Positions 31,078-42,189 of a DNA stretch of 64,000 nt are shown here, one piece after another (positions within the stretch are counted from its first letter, which is position 1; every line of letters starts with the position of its first letter). The notes below the pieces were generated by a model. That model did not search any database. It was not told where the DNA came from and saw nothing but the letters and a program-made list of their open reading frames with translations. A program made the translations under genes and the position numbers. The stretch is taken from positions 1,304,742-1,368,741 of the forward strand of contig JAVLUZ010000191.1 in the NCBI GenBank assembly GCA_036768485.1, in the 5' to 3' direction. The DNA comes from Mermis nigrescens. Its lineage: Eukaryota > Nematoda > Enoplea > Mermithida > Mermithidae.

Positions 31078-33189
31078 ATGCATGCAATTTCGGATTCATC
31101 GGACAACAGAGATGTGGAAGACATTGACGTGAGGAGGAGACTACTTAGACCGCGAGTTAACTTTGATTTGGACGATTTTTCTGAAAGATTTCGGTTTTCA
31201 AAATATATAATCACGGAGATCATTCAAGAAACCGGTCATCTTTTAGCAGCTAATAGCGATAGAAATTTCTCGTTGGAACCGAGAAGAGCAGCTGCTATTG
31301 TGTATTCGTTATTTGGCCTCTGGATCCTTTATGCAAATTGTTGGGGATGCACATGGGCCGCATAAATCAACGGTTTCGCGAAAAGTACACAAAGTTGTAA
31401 CGATTCTGAATAATTATTACTTTGATAAGATAATTAAATGGCCTCAAAATATCGAAACTATTGTGAATAAGTTTTATCGAATAGCAAACTTTCCATGCGT
31501 CATTGGGTGCATTGATGGCACTCACGTACCGATCAAATCACCAAGTATCAATGAACCGCAATACGTTAATCGAAAAGGCTTCCCATTCTTTAAATTGCAT
31601 GATGATTTGCGGTCCTGATTATAAATTCTATTACGTTAATTCGCGATGGCCCAGAAGCGTTAATGATGCACGCGTTTTGCGCAAAAGCAACGTTGCAAGT
31701 AAGATTGATACAAGTTCATAGAAAGAGACTTATACAGGGTGGCCCAGAAAACACTCCTTTAATAACTCTACAAAGGATCACTGGTTTTTTTTGTACGAGC
31801 TACTTTGTATATGACAAAAAGTTAAAAAAATATCTTTGTACGGAGGAATTTTTCTTCGTACATTCCACTTTTTTGCGTTTTTTTTTGTGTATTTTCGACC
31901 TTTGTTCCGATAAGTTTCTTTGTATCATGCACAAAGAGCCCAAAAAATCTTTGTACGGAGCCTAAAATCTTTGTCCCGCCCGTACAAAAAAACAGTGCCC
32001 TGTAACGATGCGATTTTTAGTTCAATAGACAGTGATCGACCGGGCCTACGGGCCCAGGAGTTTTATTTTAAGGCCCGATTCGAGAAAAAAAATGGGAACA
32101 TATGGGTTTCTCTTTGCGTCGGCTTTGTGTGGTACCTTCACAATTCGCTGAAAACTCGTATTTTCCGAAACAAATTTTGTAAAGTGTTTCTACACGCTTA
32201 GAAACGTCAAAAAATGCAAAAAAAGTTATAAGGCATTTCTGGAGAATAATGGCTTTAAAGAACGTTTTTCCACAACAGAAACATTTTTTGGACCATTTCC
32301 CAATTTCAGGAACTGTCCGTTGGGGGAAAACAGTGAATGGAAGTCAGCCTGGTACTTTTAGAGTAGGTAAGTATTTTAAAAAAAGTGGTGCGTTTTACGA
32401 GTTTTTTTATTTTGTATAATGGGCTAAAGTTTGCTGATAAATAATTTAAATTCTATGCTTTGTTTGCAGAAGCAGGTCTGCATATTTTTTGACATGTTTC
32501 CGGGTTTTGTTTTTAAGTAAGTTATAATAATGTTTTGAATGACTACGTTTTTTGATGGCGTTTTTCATGAAATACTGCGGCAGAATATTTCTTGGTCACA
32601 CTGCATAAGGCATGTTTTCATCAAGTTCTTACTCATTTTAAATGTTACTGTTGGACTGATAACTTTTTTTCCCCATAAAGTGCAGTCAACAACAAAGTAT
32701 TTTATCAAATTCTCATGCTACATAATTGAGCAAAATTATTATTTTGTACTAATTTCGTTTTATTTTCCGGTAAAATAAATTTCAGGATTCGATTTGAGGA
32801 AAGCTGGCGACCCATACCTGGTGCAGTGTTATTGGGCGATTCTGGATATCCTAACAACGACTGGCTTGTTACGCCGATTTTAAAACTAGATACACAGATG
32901 ACTAATAATGAAAAAGCTTACAATAGGGCTCACAAAAGCACCCATCGAATTATCGAGAATTCGTTTGGAATTTTAAAAAGACGATTTTGCCTGCCTACAG
33001 TTCTTACGTTTAAAGCCTGAATTTTCTGGTGAAATTGTAAAGCTATGTTGCATTTTTCACAATATCTTATTAGCAGTTGATGATTATAATCAGGAAGATT
33101 TGCCATTTAATGATGATCAAGATGATAATGTCAATGTTCAGAATGATGCTCCTCAGCGTCGTAATCTTATTGTTCAAACTTTTAATTAG
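31078..33189 (+). pseudogene. Harbinger transposase (HARBI1-like, DDE_Tnp_4), frameshifted
   Basis: ATG at 31078. The N-terminal part to about 31297 ends with RRAAAIVYS; a frame change then gives RYLASGSFMQIVGDAHG and STVSRKVHKVV, then GCIDGTHVPI with the first catalytic Asp. A second change near 31575 leads to KFYYVNSRWPRSVNDARVL. After an interruption (31735-32784: an inserted mini-element plus intron-like DNA ending TTTCAG) follow GAVLLGDSGYPNNDWLVTP with the second Asp and HRIIENSFGILKRRF with the catalytic Glu. A last change near 33010 gives EIVKLCCIFHNILLAVDD and an acidic tail to the stop at 33187. All three DDE residues survive, but three frame breaks make it non-functional as it stands. 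Confidence 0.9.
31735..32002. mobile_element. Small CAGGG-ended MITE inserted at TA within the transposase
   Basis: 268 bp starting CAGGGTGGCCCAG and ending CCCTG, flanked by TA on each side (31733-31734 and 32003-32004), as in Tc1/mariner-type insertions. The inside repeats CTTTGTACGGA three or four times. Only about 7-8 terminal bases pair, so the call is tentative. Confidence 0.4.
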
Positions 33190-33373
33190 TAAAACCGAGG
33201 TTTTTATTTAACACACTGAAGTATTTAACTTCAATAAACAAAAAAAACGTACTATATATTTTCCAAAATTTTTTATTTTTAATATTTTTTTAAAACAAGT
33301 TTTAAAACAAGAAACATGAACTTTCGTGGCTTAATACAAAAACTGATACGTATTTTCCGACATATCTGTGGAA

Positions 33374-34622
33374 TTACATCCGTAGCTTGGAGGGAGCAGT
33401 TTCACTTCGGCTCAAAACATTTGGCGAACTGTTGTCGCCGAGTTGATTTTGCAACAAACGTATTTCCAGTTGAGCCTTAAATTCCAATGTTTCTGCCAAT
33501 TTGATTTTCTTCTCTAAATAGGTGTTAGATAATTTCAAGTTGGCGATTTGCAAATTACGTTTTTTATTCTGCGTTGGACGCCGTCCAATCCTCCGATTCA
33601 TTGTTGATCGATGAATAATTACGCTTCTTTGTCATTTTGTTTTTCAAACAGGCACTGTAAGGAAAAAATTCCATTATGAACAAAAACCAGATACCGTATT
33701 TATTGTGTTTTTGCTGCGTCGTTTATTAGAGGCGCTGTTTATTAGAATAAATACGGCGCCACCATAAATTTTTAATACGTACTTAGTGATTCAGAATTTT
33801 GATGGAGTTAAAAGTAGACTATGAGTGATAAAAAAGTTCCAAAGGGAAGGGGATTGGTGAGAACAAATAGTTGTAAATTCCAAAAAGTTCCAACAATGCC
33901 GAAAATAAGCTCAATAACGATTGTTTTCGATGAACACGTTCGTAATTCGGTGATCACAAAATATTAACAACATAAAAATGAGTAAAATTTCAAACCGAAA
34001 TTCTAAAATGTTCAAGTCCCTTCATTTTTGACCAAGAATCATTCCAAAAAATTCGTAATAAGCATTTTTATTCCAAAAAAATTGTGGTGCATTATGTAAC
34101 TGTAAGCACCTGTGAAAACGTCATACACGAAAACGTATGTTTTCTGTACCTAGATTAAAAGTTAATTACAGTTATCAACTTACCTCAAAGTGGCTTCGGT
34201 CGGTTCCGGGGTATATTTTGTAGTATCAACTGACAAATATTTGTCGTCTTTATCCATCGATTCCGTAATTGACAATCCGATAACTGCAGCAGATTCCGAA
34301 CCAATTATGCTGATCACTTTCTCATCGACTACTGACCAACCGCCGTCCTCATTCCCTTCACCAGTGCTTTGTAACTTATCTCTCTTTGCAATACTTGCTT
34401 TTCGAATATTTGGCCAAACGGTGTCGCGAACGTAAGCATAGGTAGCGTCGGATGAAAAGCTGTAGCCGATGCTTTTGCCGAACTCAAAACCGCTTCCCAG
34501 GCTCGAGAACGATCGTTTTTCGTCAACGATTCACTGAACTTTCCGAATAAAATTTCCTTTTTCTCCTCAATTTTCGTTAAGAGTAAAACTTTTAATTTTT
34601 CCGAATTTATTATTTTCGGCAT
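33374..34622 (-). pseudogene. Harbinger Myb-like (SANT/MADF) accessory protein gene
   Basis: Exon 1 runs from the ATG at 34622 to about 34186 (donor GAG|GTAAGT). It begins with a trihelix-like segment KIEEKKEILFGKFSESLTKN and RSRAWEAVL; after a frame change near 34470 the minus strand reads YAYVRDTVWPNIRKASIAKR and STGEGNEDGG, as expected of the Myb-like DNA-binding partner that takes Harbinger transposase to the nucleus and the termini. Exon 2 (acceptor TTACAG, 33654 to stop 33374) ends, after another frame change, in a leucine-rich coiled-coil tail (LEIRLLQNQLG). Two frame changes indicate decay. Confidence 0.75.
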
Positions 34623-34898
34623 AATTCTAAAACTGATGTATTAAAACCGCGTAGATAATCGACTGTTTACCAACGTGACTCGTAACTAGTATAAAATCGC
34701 TAGTTAAAAACCACTAGTTTTATGAGTAGGTGGTGCAACCCGATTTTTCAACACTAGTAAAAAACTCGGAACTAGTATCTGGTAACTAGTAACTAGCGAA
34801 CTTTGGTGCAACCAGTTTAAACAAGACTAGTAAAGACGGCGGAAAAACTAGCTTGTAGCTAGTTATCAGTTACAAGTCGTTGGTGCAACTGGGCCCTG

Positions 34899-36210
34899 GC
34901 GGCCACACTGAAAAACTGTAATTCTTTAGTAAATCAGTCGAATAGGATATCATTCGAAAGAACCTTTTTGGGGCTTTCCAAAATGTGCTTAAACATTAAA
35001 AATATGACTTATAGTATGAGTGAAAAAAGAACTACTCAGAAACACGAAAAACAAAAAAGTAAAATTTAGATCACAGAAATATCTAATTATTTTGCTATTT
35101 AGTAATATGAAATATAAAAGTAAATATAAAGGATATAATATATAAAAAGCACTTTTTAGAGCCTAGCATTCTGTAAACATAAGCTAGCATAACCTTTTTT
35201 AGCAAAATAGTTTCACTTTAGAATTGTCTACCTAATACCTAGAATATGTTATTTGATTGAAAGCCATTAAGTGGTTCTTGTGTTAATCTCAAAAATTACC
35301 GTTTTACTAAACACCATAATTCGATGGTGAAGAGTTATACTTGCTTTGGCCTGCAGCTCTAGGTACTGCAGTTGCATGAGTAGCATATAATTTGTATTAC
35401 TTTTTATGAAAGCCTAATGAAGAACAATTATTTATTGTTATTAGTTTTGCATAGAGATCGATGGATCAATAGTTATAAGCATAAATGCACCAAATTTTTC
35501 AGTTTGCGTGAAAATGGCGTGTTGAGCGAAACGCACAATAATAACGGAAAGCATTGAAAATGTTTTACATAATGTACATATGTAGGACTTGGTAAACTAA
35601 GGCCAAATTTAGAACTAATTCTTGGCTGATTTCGCGAAAATTTTGATGTTACGATTCAGCATCAAGTTGCTCTTGCCCCGCAATTATCTTCGTATTCTGA
35701 CCGTACCTATATCCTTCTCGTACGCCCAGCTACGCGACCCGTAACAACCCAAAGCTGAATGCACTGCAGTCTTAGAGCGTGTTTGTCCTCTTCCTAACTA
35801 ATCCCGGCTCAGCCTGTACGCCGATGCACATGTGATTTGAACTATAATCCTTTCTACCCGAACTCGCGCACTACGTACCCGTAGCTTTCACATAAAATTC
35901 TTCAATTTACAGAAAATTGGTGTTTCAGTTATTTTATTCAGAATGATTTTTTCGATGAAAATCAAAAGCGAAATTGTATTAGAATAGAAAGTAACTTTAT
36001 TTAACATATAAACATGCACCACCTTTCCGCATAACATATACTGAATCCGCTCGAAACCAATTCAATAAAATTGAAAATAATTAACCAGCGACCTCGAATA
36101 GCGCGAGTTATCCGCTTAGTTAATCAATCGGAATAGATTGTACATACGTACGAAATTAAGCGGTAGAAAAGCGCGGAAAAATAGTAGAAAGTCGGAAAGA
36201 GGAAAGTAAA
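34899..36210. other. Spacer between Harbinger and ankyrin gene
   Basis: No gene identified. 35952-36083 is the right member of the distant inverted repeat with 30478-30608. The final 130 bp is presumably 3' UTR of the ankyrin gene on the minus strand. Confidence 0.5.
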
Positions 36211-36459
36211 TCACACGAAAGAAGTGTAAATGTAGTCGTTGAAGTCGGTTTCGCTGTGGGCGAAAATCTGCGGCCACTCGGCGCCGCAGTCGAGCAAATT
36301 TTCGAGCATTTCCTTGCGCTTTAATTGCTGAGAGCCGTCGTTGCCGGTGGGACTCGCATTAGCTAAACGATCGAGCAGGGCTAAAGGCGTCTCGCAGCTA
36401 AAACACGGCTCGTTCACAACGCCTTGCAAGCTTTCCTTGTCGTAATGATCGCGGAAAAG
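36211..36459 (-). CDS. Ankyrin-repeat gene, terminal exon
   Basis: Read on the minus strand from acceptor GACTTTTGACAG. 83 codons, phase 0, ending TGA at 36211-36213. Sequence starts LFRDHYDKESLQGVV, then CETPLALLDRLANAS, a short low-complexity insert, and KEMLENLLDCGAEWPQIF, which is an ankyrin-type TPLxLxxxL / xxLLxxGA pattern. The tail is acidic and aromatic. Coding GC content stands out against the flanks. Probable intracellular scaffold; no partner can be inferred. Confidence 0.7.
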   Translation of the reverse strand, partial: LFRDHYDKESLQGVVNEPCFSCETPLALLDRLANASPTGNDGSQQLKRKEMLENLLDCGAEWPQIFAHSETDFNDYIYTSFV

Positions 36460-37879
36460 CTGTCAAAAGTCACCAAAATCACACTCGTCGTTAGAAATGT
36501 AAAAAATGCGTAAACTTTGCGCCGATCCACGGTTTTTTTGTATTCGGAAAAGATTTTTTCCGATGTATAAATACTTTTCGGGATCGTCCTTGTTCGCGTA
36601 TAAAGATTTTCGGAAAGACGAAAACTGCAAAACGGGTCTAAAATTCGCAAAAATTTTCGGCGCCGCGCGCCTAAATGAGTAATTGCGCGTTCTATTTATC
36701 TTTATAATGGCGGAAATTGCGTATGTCAAATTTTTTGGCGCTTTGCGCCGTTTTAAGACGATTCTTAGTGATTTTCGCCTTCAAAAACCCAGAAATTAAC
36801 TAAAATACACTACTAAAGTCTGTTTTTCCCGCACCAAAATCGCTACCGTATCATATTATAGTACCGAAAAATTTGTGCGCGCAAAATGTACAAAGACCCT
36901 TAGGGACCATCTTTGGACGTGTATAAACGGACCTTGTACATAAAAAAAGAAAGGGCTGATCTAGGACTCCCGAAAGGGAAGAACGGCCGACTATTTCCAA
37001 GAACAATGGGAAGTAGGTTCAAAATTTTGCCCTTCACGCGCGAACTACGAGTTTTTCGTCGGTTTACTTCGCCTACTTTTATTGAAAATCGCTTTGAACA
37101 AAATTATTTAATAGAATTTTAAAATTTGCGACAATTTATGCGGAATAATCTTTGCGCCGAAAATGCTGAGAAATTGAGACTTAGAGAGTCGGAACACCAC
37201 TAGATTTTGTACGTTCGTATTGTAGTATTCGCCACGGAGCGTCGAAAACTCGGAAAATTAACGCTTAAATATGCTAAAATAGCCATTTTTACTCTTAAAA
37301 ATTTATAAAATTAAATTTTAAATTTGGAACTTCGCGTCTGAAAATTTTTAAGCACTTCGATTTCCGATAGACTCAAATCATTGCAAATTACGTATCCATT
37401 CTTTAATTCGCCGACTACGTTTGGCCGATGGAGGGAGGGAAAGCGGCTTCCCCTCAAAATCCGCCCCAGCGCAATCATATAGTTTAGATCGTTTCATTGC
37501 TGGCAATACGCGATCTATTTCGGAAAATCGTTTTTGAATTAATCAATTCGAAGGGCATCAAAAAGCGACATTTGTAAAGATCGAACGCCGCTTATTTCGC
37601 TTTGAAGCAAAATTAAGTTGAAAAACTGAAGAATACTTTCAGACAATGTCGGTTGAGCGAGGTCTATTCTCACCCCATTGATGGCGATATTACGTTGATT
37701 CGATAAAATACTAGAAATAAAATCACAAACGCGCAAAACGGACTAAAACTACCCCGACGGAACTTTGTTAGTTTTTAATCGCGTTTTTATATAATCTGCG
37801 TTAAATCGATGACTATTTTTACGCCGCATTTACTCGGGCGCTTTTTGCGGCTGCGGAGCCGATAGAACGCGCGTCTCAC
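36460..37879 (-). other. Intron of ankyrin gene
   Basis: 1.4 kb, donor CAG|GTGAGA at its 5' side. It contains GGCGC palindromes (36660, 36737) and a repeat segment near 37020-37100 (CCCTTCACGCGCGAACT) related to 43880 and 54590. A minus-strand segment (37736-37539) with a TTTTATTTCTAG acceptor encodes SESILQFFNLILLQSEISG; it could be a skipped exon but I do not call it. Confidence 0.5.
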
Positions 37880-37945
37880 CTGCATAAAAGTGGGCTCCAT
37901 GCTTTCGACGACGTAATGAAACGCGGTCTTGCCCGTTACGCTGTC
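37880..37945 (-). CDS. Ankyrin-repeat gene, middle exon
   Basis: 66 nt, phase 0 to 0, acceptor CTTAG and donor CAG|GTGAGA on the minus strand. It encodes DSVTGKTAFHYVVESMEP plus TFMQ, the canonical D-x-x-GKTAxHY start of an ankyrin repeat. It joins in frame behind the KAGADLKRL end of the exon at 40628. Confidence 0.75.
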
Positions 37946-38175
37946 CTAAGAAAGTAAAGTTGGTAAGAAACTTTTTCATTCGGATAGAATAAGCGACGAC
38001 CGAATAGCGAACTTTGCTGAATAGTTACTTCTTTATTTTTGTATAGTTACTCCGCATTAAAACGCGTATTTAAAGTTGTTTTTTTTACAAACGTCGCATC
38101 GCGAACTTTCCGAACGAAATAGCTCCGCGAGAGTTTCCCGGCTAAGATGAAAATTACGTATAAAGATCACACCAC

Positions 38176-38437
38176 CATACGTGGGCAGCAAGAAAATTCT
38201 GGGGGGGTGCAAGATTTTTTTGAAGGTCGAAAAATGGCCTTAAAAATGGTGGTATGGCGATAAAAACACCATTTTTCGACGTTTCTCATCAAGCACTATC
38301 CATTGGCATCAAAAAATTGCGAAAAAAACGAAAAAAATTTTCAAAAATTGAATTCTGGGGGTATTTTGATTTCTGGGGGGGGGGGGTATTTTGGTTTCTG
38401 GGGGTGCATACCCCCCAAACCCCCACGCCCAGGTGTG
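38176..38437 (+). mobile_element. hAT-type MITE, copy 3
   Basis: 262 bp, CATACGTGGGCAGC to CGCCCAGGTGTG, flanked by a perfect 8-bp duplication CACACCAC (38168-38175 and 38438-38445). Ends pair as CATACGTGGGC / CACACCTGGGC. Best-preserved copy, useful as the reference. Confidence 0.93.
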
Positions 38438-39611
38438 CACACCACCCGTCTCTTTCCTAAAATTACGTCAAATTCATCAAATTCAAAGGATAAAAAATAA
38501 TATAAAACTCATTTAACGCATTTAATACCTTTCTCCTCTGCCAAATATTGCTAGCCGAAACAAGTTTGATTAAATATATCCAAAGAAAGAGCTATTTGTA
38601 GGAATGTACGCGAAGAATAAATAAACTAACTTTAGCTACTTCCTTCATTCTATTAACCGTTATACCACGCGTAAGGACGCTACGCTTAATGCGGGCGAGA
38701 AATACATTAAGTTTAAGACGCGCGAACCCGCTTAGTATTAACGCATCGAATACATATTCTTACTAAAGATATTTACTCTTAAATTACGCACGTATTATTA
38801 TCCCACCGGCGCGCTTGATAGCTCGTACGAAACTTAATTGTCTTCCCATCCGAAATTCGTCCGCTCATCAACCGCTCGCTTGATTTAAAAAGATTCTAAA
38901 CTTTTGGAAATGGTTTTCGGTTTTTTCCGCTATTCCACGATGCCAATAAATAGAGCTTAATCGGAAATGTCGAAAAATGACTTTTTTCACCAACATTTCG
39001 ACCCTTTTTCGACCCCTAAAAATAGACAGATCCAAGCCGGATCCTCGGAATTTACGTCTCGCCCGCGCGCGCCTTTAACGTAACGCGTGCGAAAAATAAG
39101 CGAAGGGCTCAAAGACCGTACGCTAGCATTTATATATTTATCAGCAAAGAAATAAAATACTTTAGAATAAACCGCGCTAACCGATCCATCGGTTTATATT
39201 TTTTAATGTTTCAATCAATCAATATTCAAACAGCGGCAGATCCTAAGAGGGCGGTAACGCGCCTTCCTAAAAACAGCCAAAAATAGGTCTAAAAATAAGC
39301 TCTTCCATCGTCGTTTTACGTCGTCTAAGTTTTTAAGAATACTTTTGTCGCCACTTTATTTGAAAATTATAAAATTCCTGAGGATCTTGCTGAAAAATCA
39401 TTAAATTTGTTCGATTTTAGCAAAAGTCTCACTCGAATTTGTGATATTAGAGGGGAGGAGCTTAGAAGCTTAAATAGCTAATTGACTTTCCTATATTTGT
39501 GACATTTAACCCGAAACCTTAAGAATTTTTAAAATTTATGCTTGAATAAAACTCTGCTAAAAAAGATGTTACTGCTCTTGAATTCGATTTAAAACCTATG
39601 CCCATAGCAAA

Positions 39612-39874
39612 GATAGGTGGGCGGCACCAAAGTTCTGGGGGTGCGAGATTTTTTCAAAGGTCAAAAAATGGCCTTACAAGGAGAGGTATGGCGAAAAAAC
39701 ACCATTTTTCAACATTTCTCATCGAGCACTATCCATCGGTATTAAAAAATTGCGCAAAAAACGAAAAAATTTTCAAAAATTGAAATCTGGGGCATATTTT
39801 GATTTCTGGGGGGTATTTTGGTTTCTCCTGGGGTGCATACCCCCACCCCAAACCCCCCACGCCCAGGTAGTATG
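39612..39874 (+). mobile_element. hAT-type MITE, copy 4
   Basis: Same core and orientation as copy 3 (GATAGGTGGGCGGCACC to CGCCCAGGTAGTATG). The right end carries a few extra bases and no target duplication could be matched. Confidence 0.8.
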
Positions 39875-40627
39875 GCTCCCAGGCATACATGCATATGAGG
39901 GGTGAGCGGCATAATAATCCCCCATGAAGAGTCAGCCGGACAGGTACTGTACGGCGAATTTGAGCTGATGGAACGTTTTTTTTGCATCATTTTTGAGGTC
40001 AAAAGCAGTAAAAAGATCAAAATTTTTTCCGGCGCTTCGCGCCAGATGAATACTATACTTTCAAGTACTTTTAACTCAGAAAGCATCCAAAATTGATTTT
40101 TTTACATTTTGTTATGTTAGAAGTGATATAATGCTGTCAAAATGGACTAAAAATGCTTTTAAAATGCGATTTTACCACGAAAAAACGTTTTATAGGCTAT
40201 TTCGACCATTTTGATCGTTAAAACAGCAAATAAACAGTGAACGTCAAATTTACTCTTTTGTATTTTTGGGATTTCACCCCCCTGCCGAACTTGACTGTGT
40301 GCACCTATGCCCCAGGCCGTCAAAAAAGTAAATAAAGTTCATTAATAGGTATTATCCGGCAAAAATTTGAGAAATGATAATCATTGACAACCAAAAATCA
40401 TAGCGAATTACTCATCCTTTCTCGATCTCGCCGACTAAATTAAGTCAATGGAAGGGATACCCAGCTCATGTCTTCAAAGGCTCGTAAAAGATACTTCAGG
40501 AACTAGATATAAAGAAAAGCCGCGCTATGTCTAGCAAATCTATAAAAACTTGTAGATATTTAAAAAACTTGGATAAAAAAGAAGAAGACAATCAATGTAA
40601 GCTGCAATAATGCCGCCAAATATTTAC

Positions 40628-40777
40628 GAGACGCTTTAAGTCCGCTCCAGCTTTGAGCAAGGTCTCCACCACCGACTTATTGTCTACGACTATTGAGCTA
40701 TCGTCGGGTCTTCTGCCGTGATTTTTTAAAGCGCAGAGCAAAGGAGTTAAGCCGGAAATACGGATTTCTGGATCAAG
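40628..40777 (-). CDS. Ankyrin-repeat gene, upstream exon
   Basis: 150 nt, phase 0 to 0, minus-strand acceptor GGGATTAG, donor CTC|GTAAAT. It encodes ISGLTPLLCALKNHGR, a 17-residue insert, and VVETLLKAGADLKRL: one complete ankyrin repeat with an expanded inter-helix loop. The 5' exons are not seen; they should lie to the right, possibly at or beyond the gap. Confidence 0.75.
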
Positions 40778-41722
40778 CTAATCCCTTCATAGAGAACTAG
40801 GCAAAAGCATTAATCGAGGGTCAACTAGCTACGCGTATCGGTTGTTTAATTTATTTTCTTAATATATTAACGGAAAAGTCATTTTTAGCTAAACCTAATT
40901 TTTTGAAATTATCGGTAGATGGCGAGCGAATTCTATTTTAGAATTTTGCTATATCTGAAACGGAAAATTTTAGCCGTGATTCTATGATGAAAAATGCAAA
41001 AAAACAAAGTCTTTCCGCAAAACGGGTGCAAGTAAAAAGGCTGCTTAAAAACATATAAAATTTAGATTATTTTAGGTCAAAGAATCTAAAATTTTCCTGC
41101 GTATGTCAATTTTTCACTTAGATCGCATTCTATGGATTTCCAAGCTTGATTGTTCGAGTGATATTTTTATCTTTGAATTACGAATTGACAATTTCACCGC
41201 TTACTCATTATCATTTTCTCACTATGTTCAATTTCTACTTCTAAATTTAAATTATTCAACATTGCTGCGTTTTCTATTACAATTTTGTTTAATGAATTTA
41301 AAACATCGTACGACTCGAAATAAAGTAAGTTAGTTACATTCAAATGTCCAAGTCATACATGATCTGGGGGGTTCGGCCACCTCCCTCCCTCCGCCAGGAA
41401 TGTTTCCACCCCGTCCCCAAGAATTCGTGATTTTTCGGAAGTTTTTAAAAATTTCCGAAAAATTCGTAGAAAATGTGAATTTTCAAGCGTTTTTAGCAAT
41501 CTATTTACTCAAAAGTATCAATTTTTCGGCGCTTCGCGCCATTTACTCACGTTTTGACTATTTTGTTCAATTTATTCGATTTTTTCTCCAGAAAGATAGA
41601 ACCTCGTCAGAACCGCAGAAAAACGATGTTCCTAACGCGTACCCGCCATTTCCGGGTACGGGTCCCGGGCCATTTCGCGGGAGAATGACCTCTAATTTTC
41701 GGCCAAAACCACCTAAAAACGG
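40778..41722. other. Intron or intergenic sequence
   Basis: No further ankyrin exon was recognised. A GGCGCTTCGCGCC palindrome is at 41529. The open frame running into the gap translates the Ns and is not meaningful. Confidence 0.4.
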
Positions 41723-41822
41723 NNNNNNNNNNNNNNNNNNNNNNNNNNNNNNNNNNNNNNNNNNNNNNNNNNNNNNNNNNNNNNNNNNNNNNNNNNNNNN
41801 NNNNNNNNNNNNNNNNNNNNNN
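41723..41822. other. Assembly gap (100 N)
   Basis: Exactly 100 Ns, the usual placeholder for a scaffold gap of unknown length. Confidence 0.99.
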
Positions 41823-42189
41823 TTGGGTCTAACGGATACATTAGGTCAGACAAGAATTTTTCCTAGTAATATTAACAACACGAGCTGTCTATCCATGGAT
41901 AATCGAGTAGTTTTAGAATAAAAATTTCAAATAAGATTTTGGAAAGTTCCTAAAATTTCGGAATTCTTGAGGGTCGTAAACTCTGCATCGCCTCCACGAC
42001 AGGCTTGAGGACAGCATGATGAGAATGTCAATATTCACCTACTGAACCCTTTACTCTATATTGAATATATATATTGTCATGAAAAATCGTGATAGAATAA
42101 TGTCCAATTCCTAAAGAGGATATAGCGCACGTCAGCATCCTTCTGAGCCTTCCACTACACCAATGAGAAATAGAGGATACCTTCCCTTT

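Larger units (their letters stand above)
30752..34895. mobile_element. PIF/Harbinger DNA transposon, full length but decayed
   Basis: 4144 bp with inverted termini: 30752-30795 and 34852-34895 match over 44 bp with one mismatch (GGCCCAGTTGCACCAACGA...GCTACAAG). Target duplication is CTG (30749-30751 and 34896-34898). Sub-terminal zones on both sides contain many GGTTGCACCAAA and AACTAGT words. Inside, a DDE transposase gene runs rightwards (31078-33189) and a Myb-like accessory gene runs leftwards (34622-33374), the standard convergent two-gene layout of Harbinger elements. Confidence 0.93.
37946..40627 (-). other. Intron of ankyrin gene carrying two MITEs
   Basis: 2.7 kb, with two hAT-type MITEs (38176-38437 and 39612-39874) and a GGCGC-gaa-like palindrome at 40030. 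Nothing coding recognised. Confidence 0.5.

Noticed and set aside
37539..37736. Possible extra ankyrin exon on the minus strand
   Set aside because: Has an acceptor and helical composition, but the flanking exons already join in phase and no clear ankyrin signature is present.
41400..41921. 173-codon frame
   Set aside because: It runs through 100 Ns; the sequence on either side shows no domain.
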